Source: Geoglobus ahangari
GTDB lineage: Archaea > Halobacteriota > Archaeoglobi > Archaeoglobales > Archaeoglobaceae
Length of the DNA: 64,000 nt
Assembly: GCF_001006045.1 (NCBI RefSeq)
Contig: NZ_CP011267.1
Location: 992,001 to 1,056,000, forward strand
Reading direction: 5' to 3'
Shown here: one piece after another, positions 1 through 7,163 of the stretch
Numbering within the stretch: the stretch's first letter is position 1
Layout of the letters: every line of letters starts with the position of its first letter
Translations under genes and position numbers: made by a program
Notes under the pieces: generated by a model
What the model was told of the DNA's origin: nothing
The model's input: the letters and a program-made list of their open reading frames with translations, nothing else
Database searches by the model: none

Positions 1-484
1 GGTTGAGGCATACACTGACAGGGTCGCTGAGGTCGTGTCGGGTGTTGATTCGGATCTCATAATAGGCACAGGTTATCTCGCGAGGTACCTGATTCCCAAG
101 ATTGCTGAGAAGTCCGGAAAGAGGTATGTTATTCCAATGCACCACGAGTCAGCGAACGCTGTGGGGGTTGCGGTGTCGAGGGTCAGCCTCACGCTCTACG
201 CGAGGTTTGACACCGAGAGGAGGGTGGCCATATTCAACGGAGAGCTCGATTCTGAGCAGATCGAGAGAATCTCCGGCCATCCAGATGACGAGGAGCTGAT
301 ATCGATGGCGGTTGAAAGGGCGAGGGAGCTTGCTGTTGAGTATGGCGCCCACGAGAGGGATGTGAGGGATGTTGACGTGGTCTACTTCAACTCCTTCTCA
401 ATAGTGAGGGGGGGCATAAAGAGGGGCAAGATCGCCGATGTTGTGGTGCAGATAAGGCCGGGGCTGTGTTGTGATGCGGTATGA
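1..484 (+). CDS. Hydantoinase/oxoprolinase family protein, 3' part
   Basis: The reading frame is open from the first bases of the window, so only the C-terminal 160 or so residues of a larger protein are present. The stretch VIPMHHESANAVGVAVSRVS resembles the 'VVPEHAxVANAIGAA' segment of the HyuA (hydantoinase/oxoprolinase A) family, ATP-dependent enzymes with an actin-like fold that open or carboxylate small ring or ketone substrates. A GTG at 35 is an internal codon, not the start. The stop overlaps the ATG of the next gene by four bases (ATGA), so the two are probably co-transcribed. The substrate cannot be read from this fragment. Confidence 0.72.
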   Translation, partial: VEAYTDRVAEVVSGVDSDLIIGTGYLARYLIPKIAEKSGKRYVIPMHHESANAVGVAVSRVSLTLYARFDTERRVAIFNGELDSEQIERISGHPDDEELISMAVERARELAVEYGAHERDVRDVDVVYFNSFSIVRGGIKRGKIADVVVQIRPGLCCDAV

Positions 485-1569
485 GGACAGGTATAGTCTA
501 TCACCGAAAGTATCTGGAGCATGAGCAGAGCCCAACTCATCCTGAGAGGAGGGAGAGGCTCGCCTACACCCTCGACCAGCTAATGGAGGAGGGAATTTTC
601 GACATGGACAACATTGTGATGCTCGAGCCATTCGAGGCGAGCCTTGAGGACGTGCTCGAGGTTCACACTCCTGAATATGTTGAGTTTTTGAGAAGGGAAA
701 GCGAGAAGGGAGGGTTCATAGACTTCGACACAAACATCCCCATCGGGCTGTTTGACGTGGCTATGCTTGCGGCCGGTGGGGCAATAAGGGCGGCCAAGGC
801 GGTTGCTGATGGCGAGGTGGACAACGCTTTTGCGATGATCAGGCCTCCGGGACACCACGCGAAGCCCTATACTGGAGCGGGCTTCTGCTACCTGAACAAT
901 ATGGCGATAATGGTCAGGTGGCTCCAGAAAAACGGATTTGAGAGGGTGGCGATCCTCGACTGGGACGCCCACCACGGCGACGGAACTCAGGAGATATTCT
1001 ACGAGGACGACTCGGCGCTCTTCATCTCAACACACCAGATGCCCCTCTACCCCGGGACGGGCTACCCCTACGAGGTCGGGAGGGGGAAGGGGGAAGGATA
1101 TACGATCAACATCCCCCTGCCGCCGGGAACTTCGGATGAGGGCTACATGTACGTGCTGGACAATGTGATTGAGCCCGTGGTGAGAGAATTCGAGCCCGAC
1201 TTCATCGCCATCTCTGCAGGTCAGGACAACCACTTCACCGACCCGATAACCGGGCTTGCCCTGACTGCGAGGGGATATGGAGAGATAATGAAGAGGGCTG
1301 TTGGCCTGGCCGAGGAGCTGTGTGATGGCAGGCTGGTGGCGGTTCTGGAGGGAGGGTACAGCGTTGAGCAGGCCCTGCCTTACACGAACCTCGCCATAAT
1401 CTCCGCGATGGCAGGACTTGACATCTCTCACATCAGGGAGCCCGAGGAGTATCTGGCCGAGCTGAAGTGGAGGAAGAAGAGCTACGCGATGCAGAAGGTC
1501 AGGGACAATGTGATGGAGGTCAGAAAGATACACTCCAAGTACTGGGACTCCCTCAGGCTCGACCTCTGA
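481..1569 (+). CDS. Histone deacetylase family (AcuC-like) zinc deacylase
   Basis: A 362-residue member of the arginase/deacetylase fold that removes acyl groups from lysine or small amines. The active site looks complete: tandem histidines at 125-126 (GHH), zinc ligands Asp162 and His164 in DWDAHHGD, and the third ligand Asp249 in SAGQDNHFTDP. The glycine-tyrosine loop LEGGYS, which carries the catalytic tyrosine, is also present. Length matches single-domain prokaryotic HDAC-like proteins. The start ATG overlaps the stop of the upstream hydantoinase-type gene. The substrate could be acetylated protein (Alba-like) or an acetylated polyamine or acetoin-pathway compound; sequence alone does not decide. 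Confidence 0.88.
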   Translation: MRTGIVYHRKYLEHEQSPTHPERRERLAYTLDQLMEEGIFDMDNIVMLEPFEASLEDVLEVHTPEYVEFLRRESEKGGFIDFDTNIPIGLFDVAMLAAGGAIRAAKAVADGEVDNAFAMIRPPGHHAKPYTGAGFCYLNNMAIMVRWLQKNGFERVAILDWDAHHGDGTQEIFYEDDSALFISTHQMPLYPGTGYPYEVGRGKGEGYTINIPLPPGTSDEGYMYVLDNVIEPVVREFEPDFIAISAGQDNHFTDPITGLALTARGYGEIMKRAVGLAEELCDGRLVAVLEGGYSVEQALPYTNLAIISAMAGLDISHIREPEEYLAELKWRKKSYAMQKVRDNVMEVRKIHSKYWDSLRLDL

Positions 1570-1645
1570 ACTTCTGACGATTTTTCTTTCTGCAATTGAC
1601 GATTTTAATTATAAATTATTATGCGGCTAATTTGTATTTATTTGT

Positions 1646-1680
1646 TTGCAATTTTATGCAATACCGCAACTATTAAATAA
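1646..1680 (+). promoter_or_regulatory. Promoter of the polyferredoxin gene with an inverted repeat
   Basis: In the AT-rich 132-base gap after the HDAC gene, the arms TTGCA (1646-1650) and TGCAA (1657-1661) form an inverted repeat with a 6-base spacer. A TATA-like box TATTAAATAA lies at 1671-1680, centred about 25 bases before the ATG at 1702, so the transcript is probably leaderless. The repeat lies just upstream of the TATA box, where an archaeal activator or repressor could bind. The regulator is unknown. Confidence 0.5.
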
Positions 1681-1701
1681 CATAGATCTCCCTGAAGAAT
1701 C

Positions 1702-2760
1702 ATGACAGTCTCGTTTAGGGCCGAGAACTGCGTCGGATGCGGATTATGTGAGATAACGTGCCCCAAATCGGCAATTAACGTTTACAAAATCGAGTCAGGC
1801 TATCATGCGGAGATAGAAGGGTGTATTGACTGTGGAGTTTGCACCGTTTACTGCCAGTATGGTGCCCTCCACCTCGACTCCTCCCCCTACCAGAAGATAC
1901 TCGACAGGATGCACTACTCGAAGGTCGAGGTCGAGGGGTGCGTTTACTGCGGCATATGTGCGGAAAACTGTCCGAGGGATGCCATAGACGTTGAGAAGAG
2001 GCTTGAGAAGGAGAAGGTCAGGAACGGCTTTATCAGAATTGGAGAGGGTTGCATCCAGTGCAGGAACTGTGTCATCTTCTGCCCCACCGATGCCGTCAGG
2101 CTCATTAGAGGAAAGCCGGTCATAGACGAGTCGAAGTGCATATACTGCCAGATATGTCAGGCATCCTGTCCGAAAGACGTGATAGAAATACACTGCGACT
2201 CCTGCAAGCTCAGCATGGAGTACGCGATAAGCGGGGACATCCAGATCTCGGACTCGTGCTCCCTCTGCCTGACGTGTGAGAAGGTCTGCCAGTTCGACGC
2301 CATTCATGTCAACAGGCTCTTCGAGGGGGAGCAGAGGTTTATTGCAGAGAGGTGCCTTGGGGAGGAGTGCAGCATCTGCATGAACATCTGCCCCAACTCG
2401 GCGATAGGCTACGAGTACGGTGAGGGGAAGGTTGTCGTCTTCAGCGATGCCTGCAACTACTGCGGGAAGTGCGAGAAGTACTGCCCCGGAGACGCGATAG
2501 AGATCGTCAGACACGTCTCAGATCGCTACACCGAGATACACCTGCCAGAGAAGAGGAGGGACTACCACGAGATCAGGGCTCTGGTCAGCGTTGACGACTC
2601 GTGCATAGGCTGCCACTTCTGCGAGGCGGTCTGCAAGATAGCCAAGGACGCGGAGATGTCCGCGATACGGGGTGAGGTCGAGCTCGAGGGGTGCACAACC
2701 TGCGGCCTCTGTGAGAGCGTCTGCCCGATGGGCTCGATAAAGATCGTGGAGAGATACTGA
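1702..2760 (+). CDS. Polyferredoxin with about ten [4Fe-4S] sites
   Basis: A 352-residue iron-sulfur protein built of tandem ferredoxin repeats. Nine or ten CxxCxxC-type motifs, each normally closed by a distal CP or C, can be counted from CVGCGLCEITC near the N-terminus to CTTCGLCESVC near the C-terminus. The seventh is irregular (CLGEECSICMNIC) and the ninth has a wider last gap. It resembles FwdF/VhuB-type polyferredoxins, which act as electron wires in hydrogenase, heterodisulfide reductase or formylmethanofuran dehydrogenase complexes. No such catalytic subunit is adjacent here, so its partner is unknown. There is no signal peptide, so it should be cytoplasmic. The start fits the TATA box 25 bases upstream. 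Confidence 0.88.
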   Translation: MTVSFRAENCVGCGLCEITCPKSAINVYKIESGYHAEIEGCIDCGVCTVYCQYGALHLDSSPYQKILDRMHYSKVEVEGCVYCGICAENCPRDAIDVEKRLEKEKVRNGFIRIGEGCIQCRNCVIFCPTDAVRLIRGKPVIDESKCIYCQICQASCPKDVIEIHCDSCKLSMEYAISGDIQISDSCSLCLTCEKVCQFDAIHVNRLFEGEQRFIAERCLGEECSICMNICPNSAIGYEYGEGKVVVFSDACNYCGKCEKYCPGDAIEIVRHVSDRYTEIHLPEKRRDYHEIRALVSVDDSCIGCHFCEAVCKIAKDAEMSAIRGEVELEGCTTCGLCESVCPMGSIKIVERY

Positions 2761-2789
2761 TAAATAGCTCCCAAACCCTTTTTTTGTAC

Positions 2790-3056
2790 ATGGTGGTAAT
2801 CGAGCTCTTCGCAACCCTCAGGGAGAGGTACGGAAAGAGGGCTGAGGTTGACGCGAGAACGCTCGAAGAGGCCGTGAGAAAGGCCTGTGAGGTGTTCGGG
2901 GAGGAGTTCTACCGCGAGGTCTACGAGGAGGACGGCACCCTGAGGGACGACAGGATCATCCTGATCAACGGAAGAAATGTGAAGGACATGGAGAAAATCC
3001 CCGAGCTCAGAGAAGGGGACAGGATTGCGATATTCCCCCCGATTGCCGGCGGTTAG
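2790..3056 (+). CDS. MoaD/ThiS family sulfur carrier (ubiquitin-like)
   Basis: An 88-residue beta-grasp protein ending in Gly-Gly, the C-terminus that is adenylated and thiocarboxylated by E1-like enzymes. The N-terminal IELFATLRERYGK and C-terminal DRIAIFPPIAGG are typical of MoaD, the small subunit of molybdopterin synthase, and of archaeal SAMPs, which are attached to proteins. ATG 2790 is chosen over an upstream TTG because a TATA-like sequence around 2760-2767 is about 25 bases away and family members start there. It follows the polyferredoxin gene. It converges with the GTPase gene, whose 3' end it overlaps by four bases. Confidence 0.85.
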   Translation: MVVIELFATLRERYGKRAEVDARTLEEAVRKACEVFGEEFYREVYEEDGTLRDDRIILINGRNVKDMEKIPELREGDRIAIFPPIAGG

Positions 3057-3817
3057 AACCTCATGCTCTCGAGATCCTCTCCACCGTAGTATATCTCCTG
3101 AACTATGTCGTAGACATCGTCCATACCCTCTCCGGTTTTGGCCGACACGGGTATGAGGGGCCTTATGAGCCCCGCCTCCCTCAGCAGGTGGAACAGATCC
3201 CTCGAGAGTCCCTTCTCCTTGGAGACATCATCGTAAAGGGCATCCGTGTCCCTGCTCCACGTGAGTATCCTCTTCACGTCGTGCTCTGGCAGCAGATCTG
3301 CCTTGCTCAGCACCGGGATCTGGGGGATGTTCAGCCTCATAACTGCAGAGGAGTACATGAACACCATCGAGGTGAAGCCCGAGGCCCTCTGGGATATAAC
3401 GGGATCGAAAAGGAACACGGAAACGCAGTTCTGCCTTCCGAACGTCTGAATTATTATCTCGCTGCTGCTCCTCAGCGTGAACAGCTCCATCTGGCCGGGA
3501 GTGTCGACGAGCACGTAGTCTGCGCTGTAGAGGTCGAGCTCGTCCAAGATGTCCTCAGCCTTGGTGGCTATGAGGTCTGCCGAGACGATCTGCGCCCCGT
3601 TGGGGCCCACGTTGTACTTCTCCATCACGTCATCGACGGTTATCCACTCCCTAACATCAACATCCGGCTCGTAGGGCAGGAAATCAGCCCCGGGGTCGAG
3701 GTTGACTATCGCGTGGTCTATCTTCTTGAAGTCAAGGTAGTCTGAGAAAGAGGAGGTGAAGTATGACTTTCCGCTCCCGGCTGTTCCGATTGTGAAAACG
3801 AACACCTTATCCTCCAT
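3053..3817 (-). CDS. GPN-loop GTPase
   Basis: 254 residues. A P-loop GTAGSGKS lies near the N-terminus, and the diagnostic GPN tripeptide (VGPNGAQ) is in the first third. A DTPGQMELF Walker B/switch II motif and a C-terminal SAKTGEG are present. GPN-loop GTPases dimerise through the GPN segment; in eukaryotes they assist assembly and nuclear import of RNA polymerase II. The archaeal single copy probably has an assembly role that has not been settled. A TATA-like GTTAAATAG near 3843, read on the minus strand, lies about 26 bases before the ATG. That gives a leaderless start. Confidence 0.92.
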   Translation of the reverse strand: MEDKVFVFTIGTAGSGKSYFTSSFSDYLDFKKIDHAIVNLDPGADFLPYEPDVDVREWITVDDVMEKYNVGPNGAQIVSADLIATKAEDILDELDLYSADYVLVDTPGQMELFTLRSSSEIIIQTFGRQNCVSVFLFDPVISQRASGFTSMVFMYSSAVMRLNIPQIPVLSKADLLPEHDVKRILTWSRDTDALYDDVSKEKGLSRDLFHLLREAGLIRPLIPVSAKTGEGMDDVYDIVQEIYYGGEDLESMRF

Positions 3818-3888
3818 GGTTTTTTATTGCCAGCACCGGCTATTTAACTTGCGCTTCAACTCGCTGGTTCATACCGATTAATCATATG

Positions 3889-3927
3889 TTTTGAACAGGT
3901 TTTCAAAAACCGGGAACATTTATATGG
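3889..3927 (+). promoter_or_regulatory. Promoter and inverted repeat ahead of the sulfur cassette
   Basis: TTTTGAA (3889-3895) and TTCAAAA (3902-3908) form a perfect 7-base inverted repeat with a 6-base spacer. A TATA box (ATTTATATG, 3918-3926) follows, and then a ribosome-binding sequence GAGGTGA at 3947-3953 before the ATG at 3958. The repeat sits directly upstream of the TATA/BRE region. The same half-site motif occurs around the TATA box of the respiratory operon near 59.48 kb, but in the opposite arrangement, so one regulator family could serve both. Confidence 0.5.
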
Positions 3928-3957
3928 TTATAATCATAATTTGATTGAGGTGAGAGA

Positions 3958-4350
3958 ATGGGTAAGCTGGCAATAGTTCTGGCAAGCGGAGAGCTTGAGA
4001 AGATACAGGCCGCGAGCATAATCGCGAGCGTGGCGTCAACTCTTGGCACGGAAGTAATTGTTTTCGCGACGATGGACGGACTGATGGCCTTCAAGAAGGA
4101 CGTTGTTGAGAATAAGGCCTGGAAGACCGCTGGAGAGCTCGGCAAGGGAATGATCGAGAGCGGAGCTCCGCTCTTCATCGACACCTTCAGGCAGGCGAAG
4201 GAGGTAGGGAACCTGAAGATGTACGCGTGCGGAATGATCATGGACATGCTGAAGCTGAAGATCGACGACTTCGTGGACATCTTCGACGACGTTGTTGGTG
4301 TCTCGGCGTTCCTTGGAATGGTCGAGGACGCGCAGGTGCTCTTCATCTAA
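3958..4350 (+). CDS. DsrE-like sulfur relay protein
   Basis: A 130-residue protein of the DsrE/DsrF-like fold (DsrE2/peroxiredoxin-related branch). Features are the N-terminal LAIVLASGELEKIQAA strand-helix, EVIVFATMDGLMAF, and a conserved cysteine within MYACGMIMDML, the position where these proteins hold persulfide sulfur. It is first in a cassette with TusA, an SQR-like flavoprotein and DUF1641, all on one strand with short gaps. That context suggests it takes sulfane sulfur from TusA or the flavoprotein. It has its own promoter with an inverted repeat. The direction of sulfur flow cannot be inferred. Confidence 0.85.
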   Translation: MGKLAIVLASGELEKIQAASIIASVASTLGTEVIVFATMDGLMAFKKDVVENKAWKTAGELGKGMIESGAPLFIDTFRQAKEVGNLKMYACGMIMDMLKLKIDDFVDIFDDVVGVSAFLGMVEDAQVLFI

Positions 4351-4377
4351 ATTTTTTGCTGAAAGGGGGTGATAGAA

Positions 4378-4617
4378 ATGGAGGATGTGAAGGCTGACAG
4401 GGTCATAGACGCGAGAGGCAGCTACTGCCCCGGGCCGCTCATGGAGCTCATAAAGGCGATAAAGGAGGAGGACGTCGGCAAGGTCATCGAGGTCTGGTCG
4501 AGCGACGAGAGCTCGGCCAAGGACATCCCGGAGTGGGTCAAGAAGGCCGGCCACGAGCTCATTGGCGTGTTCGAGGCTGACGGCTACTGGAGAATCGTGG
4601 TAAAGAAGACCAAGTAA
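4378..4617 (+). CDS. tusA: TusA family sulfurtransferase
   Basis: A 79-residue SirA/TusA-fold protein. The active Cys17 lies in YCPGP, the CPxP motif that carries the persulfide in this family. ATG 4378 is preferred over GTG 4369 because GGGGGTGAT lies 6 bases upstream of it. In bacteria TusA passes sulfur for tRNA thiolation, molybdopterin or sulfur oxidation. Between a DsrE-like gene and an SQR-like gene, a role in sulfur-compound metabolism is the best inference. It lies 27 bases from the preceding gene and 25 from the next. Confidence 0.9.
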   Translation: MEDVKADRVIDARGSYCPGPLMELIKAIKEEDVGKVIEVWSSDESSAKDIPEWVKKAGHELIGVFEADGYWRIVVKKTK

Positions 4618-4642
4618 TTTTTTCCTTTTTTGAGGTGATGCG

Positions 4643-5782
4643 ATGAAGAGGATAGTAATTCTCGGCGGAGGTGTAGCCGGAACCCTCACGGCGAACTACC
4701 TCGTCCCCAAGATCAGGGGAGAAATCAGAGACGGTAATGTTGAGGTTACGCTCATAACTGACAGGCCGTATCAGGTTTACGAGCCCGGTTTTCTGTACCT
4801 GATATTCAACAGGCTCGGAGAGGCCGAGCTCAAGAGGGACATCAGGGAGCTGCTCGATCCGGCTGTCAACATAGTGATAGACAGGGCTACAAAAATCGAG
4901 GCGGAGAACAACAGGGTCGTGACGGAGAACGGCGTTTACGACTACGACTACCTCGTGATCGCCACCGGAGCGAGGGTTGTGCCTGAAGAGATTCCGGGCC
5001 TTAAGGAGGGTGGACACTGGTTCTACAATTTTGAGGGTGCGGTGAGGCTCAGGGAGGCTCTCGCGAAGTTCACCGGAGGAAAGGTGGTCGTGAGCGTCAT
5101 GGGCGTTCCGCACAAGTGCCCCGTCGCGCCGATGGAGGTTAGCTTCATACTCCACGACTTCCTGAAGAGGAGAAACCTGAGGGACAAGAGCGAGATCCTC
5201 TACACCTACCCGATAAACAAGATCTTCACGATGGATCCGGTCGTGGAGATGATCCAGCCGATGTTCGACGAGAGGGGCATACAGTACAAGACGTTCTTCA
5301 ACCCGCTTGAAGTTGACGCCAAGAACAAGAAGATCATCACGCTCGAGGGTGAGGAGGAGAGCTACGATTTGCTGATAGCCATCCCGCCCCACAGGGGTGC
5401 GAAGGTGGTCGAGGACTCCGGTCTTGGAGACAAGGGAGGATGGGTCCCCACAGACAGGTACACGCTGAAGGTTGAGGGCTACGAGAACATGTACGCTCTT
5501 GGAGATGCCACGAACCTGCCGGTGAGCAAGGCAGGCAGCGTCGCGCACTTCCAGGCTGAGGTCGTTGCGGAGAACCTCGCAGCCGAGATTGAGGGCATAG
5601 AGCCAACTGCGATGTTCAACGGAAAGGCGTTCTGCTTCATAGAGACCGGATGGGAGGAGGCGACGTACATCTGGTTCGACTACTACACACCGCCCCAGCC
5701 CGTCATGCCGAGCAAGTTCGTGCACTTCGTCAAGATGGCCTACAACAAGGCGTACTGGCTCACCGCGAGAGGTCTGCTGTGA
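4643..5782 (+). CDS. Sulfide:quinone oxidoreductase-like FAD enzyme
   Basis: A 379-residue flavoprotein of the disulfide-reductase fold. It has an N-terminal FAD-binding GGGVAG, the VIATGAR segment, and YALGDATNLP for the second FAD contact. Two cysteines match the redox pair of SQR enzymes in position and context: Cys159 (HKCPVAPME) and Cys331 (AFCFIETGW). The third N-terminal cysteine found in some SQR types is absent. SQR oxidises sulfide to polysulfide and reduces membrane quinone. Linkage to TusA, DsrE and DUF1641 supports this over a plain NADH dehydrogenase. No transmembrane segment is present, so attachment would be peripheral. Confidence 0.82.
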   Translation: MKRIVILGGGVAGTLTANYLVPKIRGEIRDGNVEVTLITDRPYQVYEPGFLYLIFNRLGEAELKRDIRELLDPAVNIVIDRATKIEAENNRVVTENGVYDYDYLVIATGARVVPEEIPGLKEGGHWFYNFEGAVRLREALAKFTGGKVVVSVMGVPHKCPVAPMEVSFILHDFLKRRNLRDKSEILYTYPINKIFTMDPVVEMIQPMFDERGIQYKTFFNPLEVDAKNKKIITLEGEEESYDLLIAIPPHRGAKVVEDSGLGDKGGWVPTDRYTLKVEGYENMYALGDATNLPVSKAGSVAHFQAEVVAENLAAEIEGIEPTAMFNGKAFCFIETGWEEATYIWFDYYTPPQPVMPSKFVHFVKMAYNKAYWLTARGLL

Positions 5783-5788
5783 GGTGAT

Positions 5789-6202
5789 ATGATGGAGGAC
5801 AGGACGGAAAAGCTGGTTGAGAAGCTTGTGGAGAATCAGGATGCGATTGAGAGGCTCATAGACAAGATAATAATGCTCGAGAAGACCGGAGCGATAGACA
5901 CGCTCGCGGATCTTGCGTCGTTCGTCAAGGTCGCTGAGGACACGCTGAGCGATGAGATCATCAAGAAGAACGCCGAGCTCGTCGCGAACCTCGGGCTCAT
6001 CTCCGCGAAGTTCACAAGCGACAACGCCCTCAGGCTGATTGACGCGGTGGGAGATGCGATCTGCAGGTGCGACAAGGAGCCTGAGCCCGTTGGCGTAACC
6101 GGGCTTCTCAAAGCTCTGAACGATCCGGACGTCAAGTACGCTCTCGGATTTCTGATAAACGTCGCGAAGGCCCTCGGAAAGGCTCTGAGGGAGAGGGCGT
6201 AA
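5789..6202 (+). CDS. DUF1641 family protein
   Basis: A 137-residue helical protein. The C-terminal segment GLLKALNDPDVKYALGFLIN is the conserved core of DUF1641, a family commonly encoded next to SQR-type flavoproteins or formate dehydrogenases. No catalytic residues are recognisable. A CRC pair lies in the middle of the protein. It starts 6 bases after the SQR-like gene with GAGGTGAT directly ahead of the ATG; the second ATG three bases on is an alternative. It is probably an accessory or membrane-docking partner of the flavoprotein, by context only. Confidence 0.82.
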   Translation: MMEDRTEKLVEKLVENQDAIERLIDKIIMLEKTGAIDTLADLASFVKVAEDTLSDEIIKKNAELVANLGLISAKFTSDNALRLIDAVGDAICRCDKEPEPVGVTGLLKALNDPDVKYALGFLINVAKALGKALRERA

Positions 6203-6237
6203 CCTTTATTACCTCCCTTTTTCAACCAAATTTTTTG

Positions 6238-6669
6238 ATGTACCCGTACCCGAGAGAGGTTGTTGCGGACCTATACGTTTCAAAGCTGGGTGGATTCAGT
6301 GAGGAGATTGGCGAGAGGGAAGTGGGGATAAACGACAAGGCCCTCGAGATGAACACCTCCCTGATTGCCGAGGAGTCGAGGATAAAGCTGAGGTTTTTCG
6401 GCTCGAGGGAGAAGCCCTACTTTCTGAAGAAATCCTTCAGGGTCGTCGGGATCAGCCACGGCTCCTCAGCCTATCGCCTGTCGAGGATGGGAGAGGTCGT
6501 GCTCGGGAGAGAGCACAGGGACGTGCTCGGTGAGAGGGTTGGGGAGGCGGTGATGATCAACGCGGTCGAGTCGTTCAGGATTGACGGGGACTACTCGTCC
6601 ATGAAGAAGGCCGTCCAGTCGATGCGTGAGTGGATATGGAAGTCAGAGAGCTTAGGAAGAAGGAACTGA
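6238..6669 (+). CDS. Conserved hypothetical protein
   Basis: A 143-residue soluble protein with no family that I recognise. It is rich in Arg and Glu and has short beta-rich segments (IKLRFFGSREKPYFLKKSF, VVGISHGSSAYRLSRMG). No signal peptide, membrane segment or metal motif is seen. ATG 6238 is used; a TTG three bases earlier is less likely. It overlaps the start of the NIP7-like gene by 34 bases, which suggests translational coupling and perhaps a role in ribosome or RNA work. That last point is inference from context alone. Confidence 0.65.
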   Translation: MYPYPREVVADLYVSKLGGFSEEIGEREVGINDKALEMNTSLIAEESRIKLRFFGSREKPYFLKKSFRVVGISHGSSAYRLSRMGEVVLGREHRDVLGERVGEAVMINAVESFRIDGDYSSMKKAVQSMREWIWKSESLGRRN

Positions 6670-7163
6670 AGGTGCTCAGAAACGCCCTCAGGTTTTTCGG
6701 CCGCGATAATTTTCTGAGGACACACGTCTTCTTTGTGGTTGAAGGCGAGAGAAGGGAGCTGTTTGTGTGCACAAAAGATGCGTGGGAGCTGAGAGGCCTT
6801 GCCAACCTCAGGAGCCTCGGGGTGAAGGTTGGAGAGATCGGGAGCAGGAGGCTCAGGCTCACCTTAGAAGGGGCGAGCATGCTCGCTGGAAACAGAAAGC
6901 GCGTTTTTGTTGGAGAGAAGGGAGAGATGCTGTTCCTGTACGGCAGGGATGGGTTCGCATCCTCTGTCCTCGATGTTGACAGGGACGTCAGGCAGAACGA
7001 CGTCGTGTTCGTGGTGAACAAGTATGGAGACGTGCTTGGCCTTGGAAGGGCGAGGCTCGATGGCGTGAGGATGCTTGAGGCAGAGGAGGAGAGGGTTGTG
7101 GTAGAGAACCTCATTGACAGGGGCGAGTACCTGAGGAAAGAAAAGCTCTACAACGCCTACTAA
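6636..7163 (+). CDS. NIP7-like PUA domain protein
   Basis: About 175 residues: an N-terminal alpha/beta domain followed by a C-terminal PUA domain (about residues 95-170), with KRVFVGEKGEMLFLYGRDG and NDVVFVVNKYGDVLGLGRA as PUA strands. This is the architecture of NIP7, a 60S biogenesis factor, and of archaeal homologues that bind U-rich RNA. ATG 6636 is chosen; the GTG at 6630 is the alternative. The 3' end overlaps the convergent sua5 gene by four bases. Confidence 0.8.
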   Translation: MEVRELRKKELKVLRNALRFFGRDNFLRTHVFFVVEGERRELFVCTKDAWELRGLANLRSLGVKVGEIGSRRLRLTLEGASMLAGNRKRVFVGEKGEMLFLYGRDGFASSVLDVDRDVRQNDVVFVVNKYGDVLGLGRARLDGVRMLEAEEERVVVENLIDRGEYLRKEKLYNAY

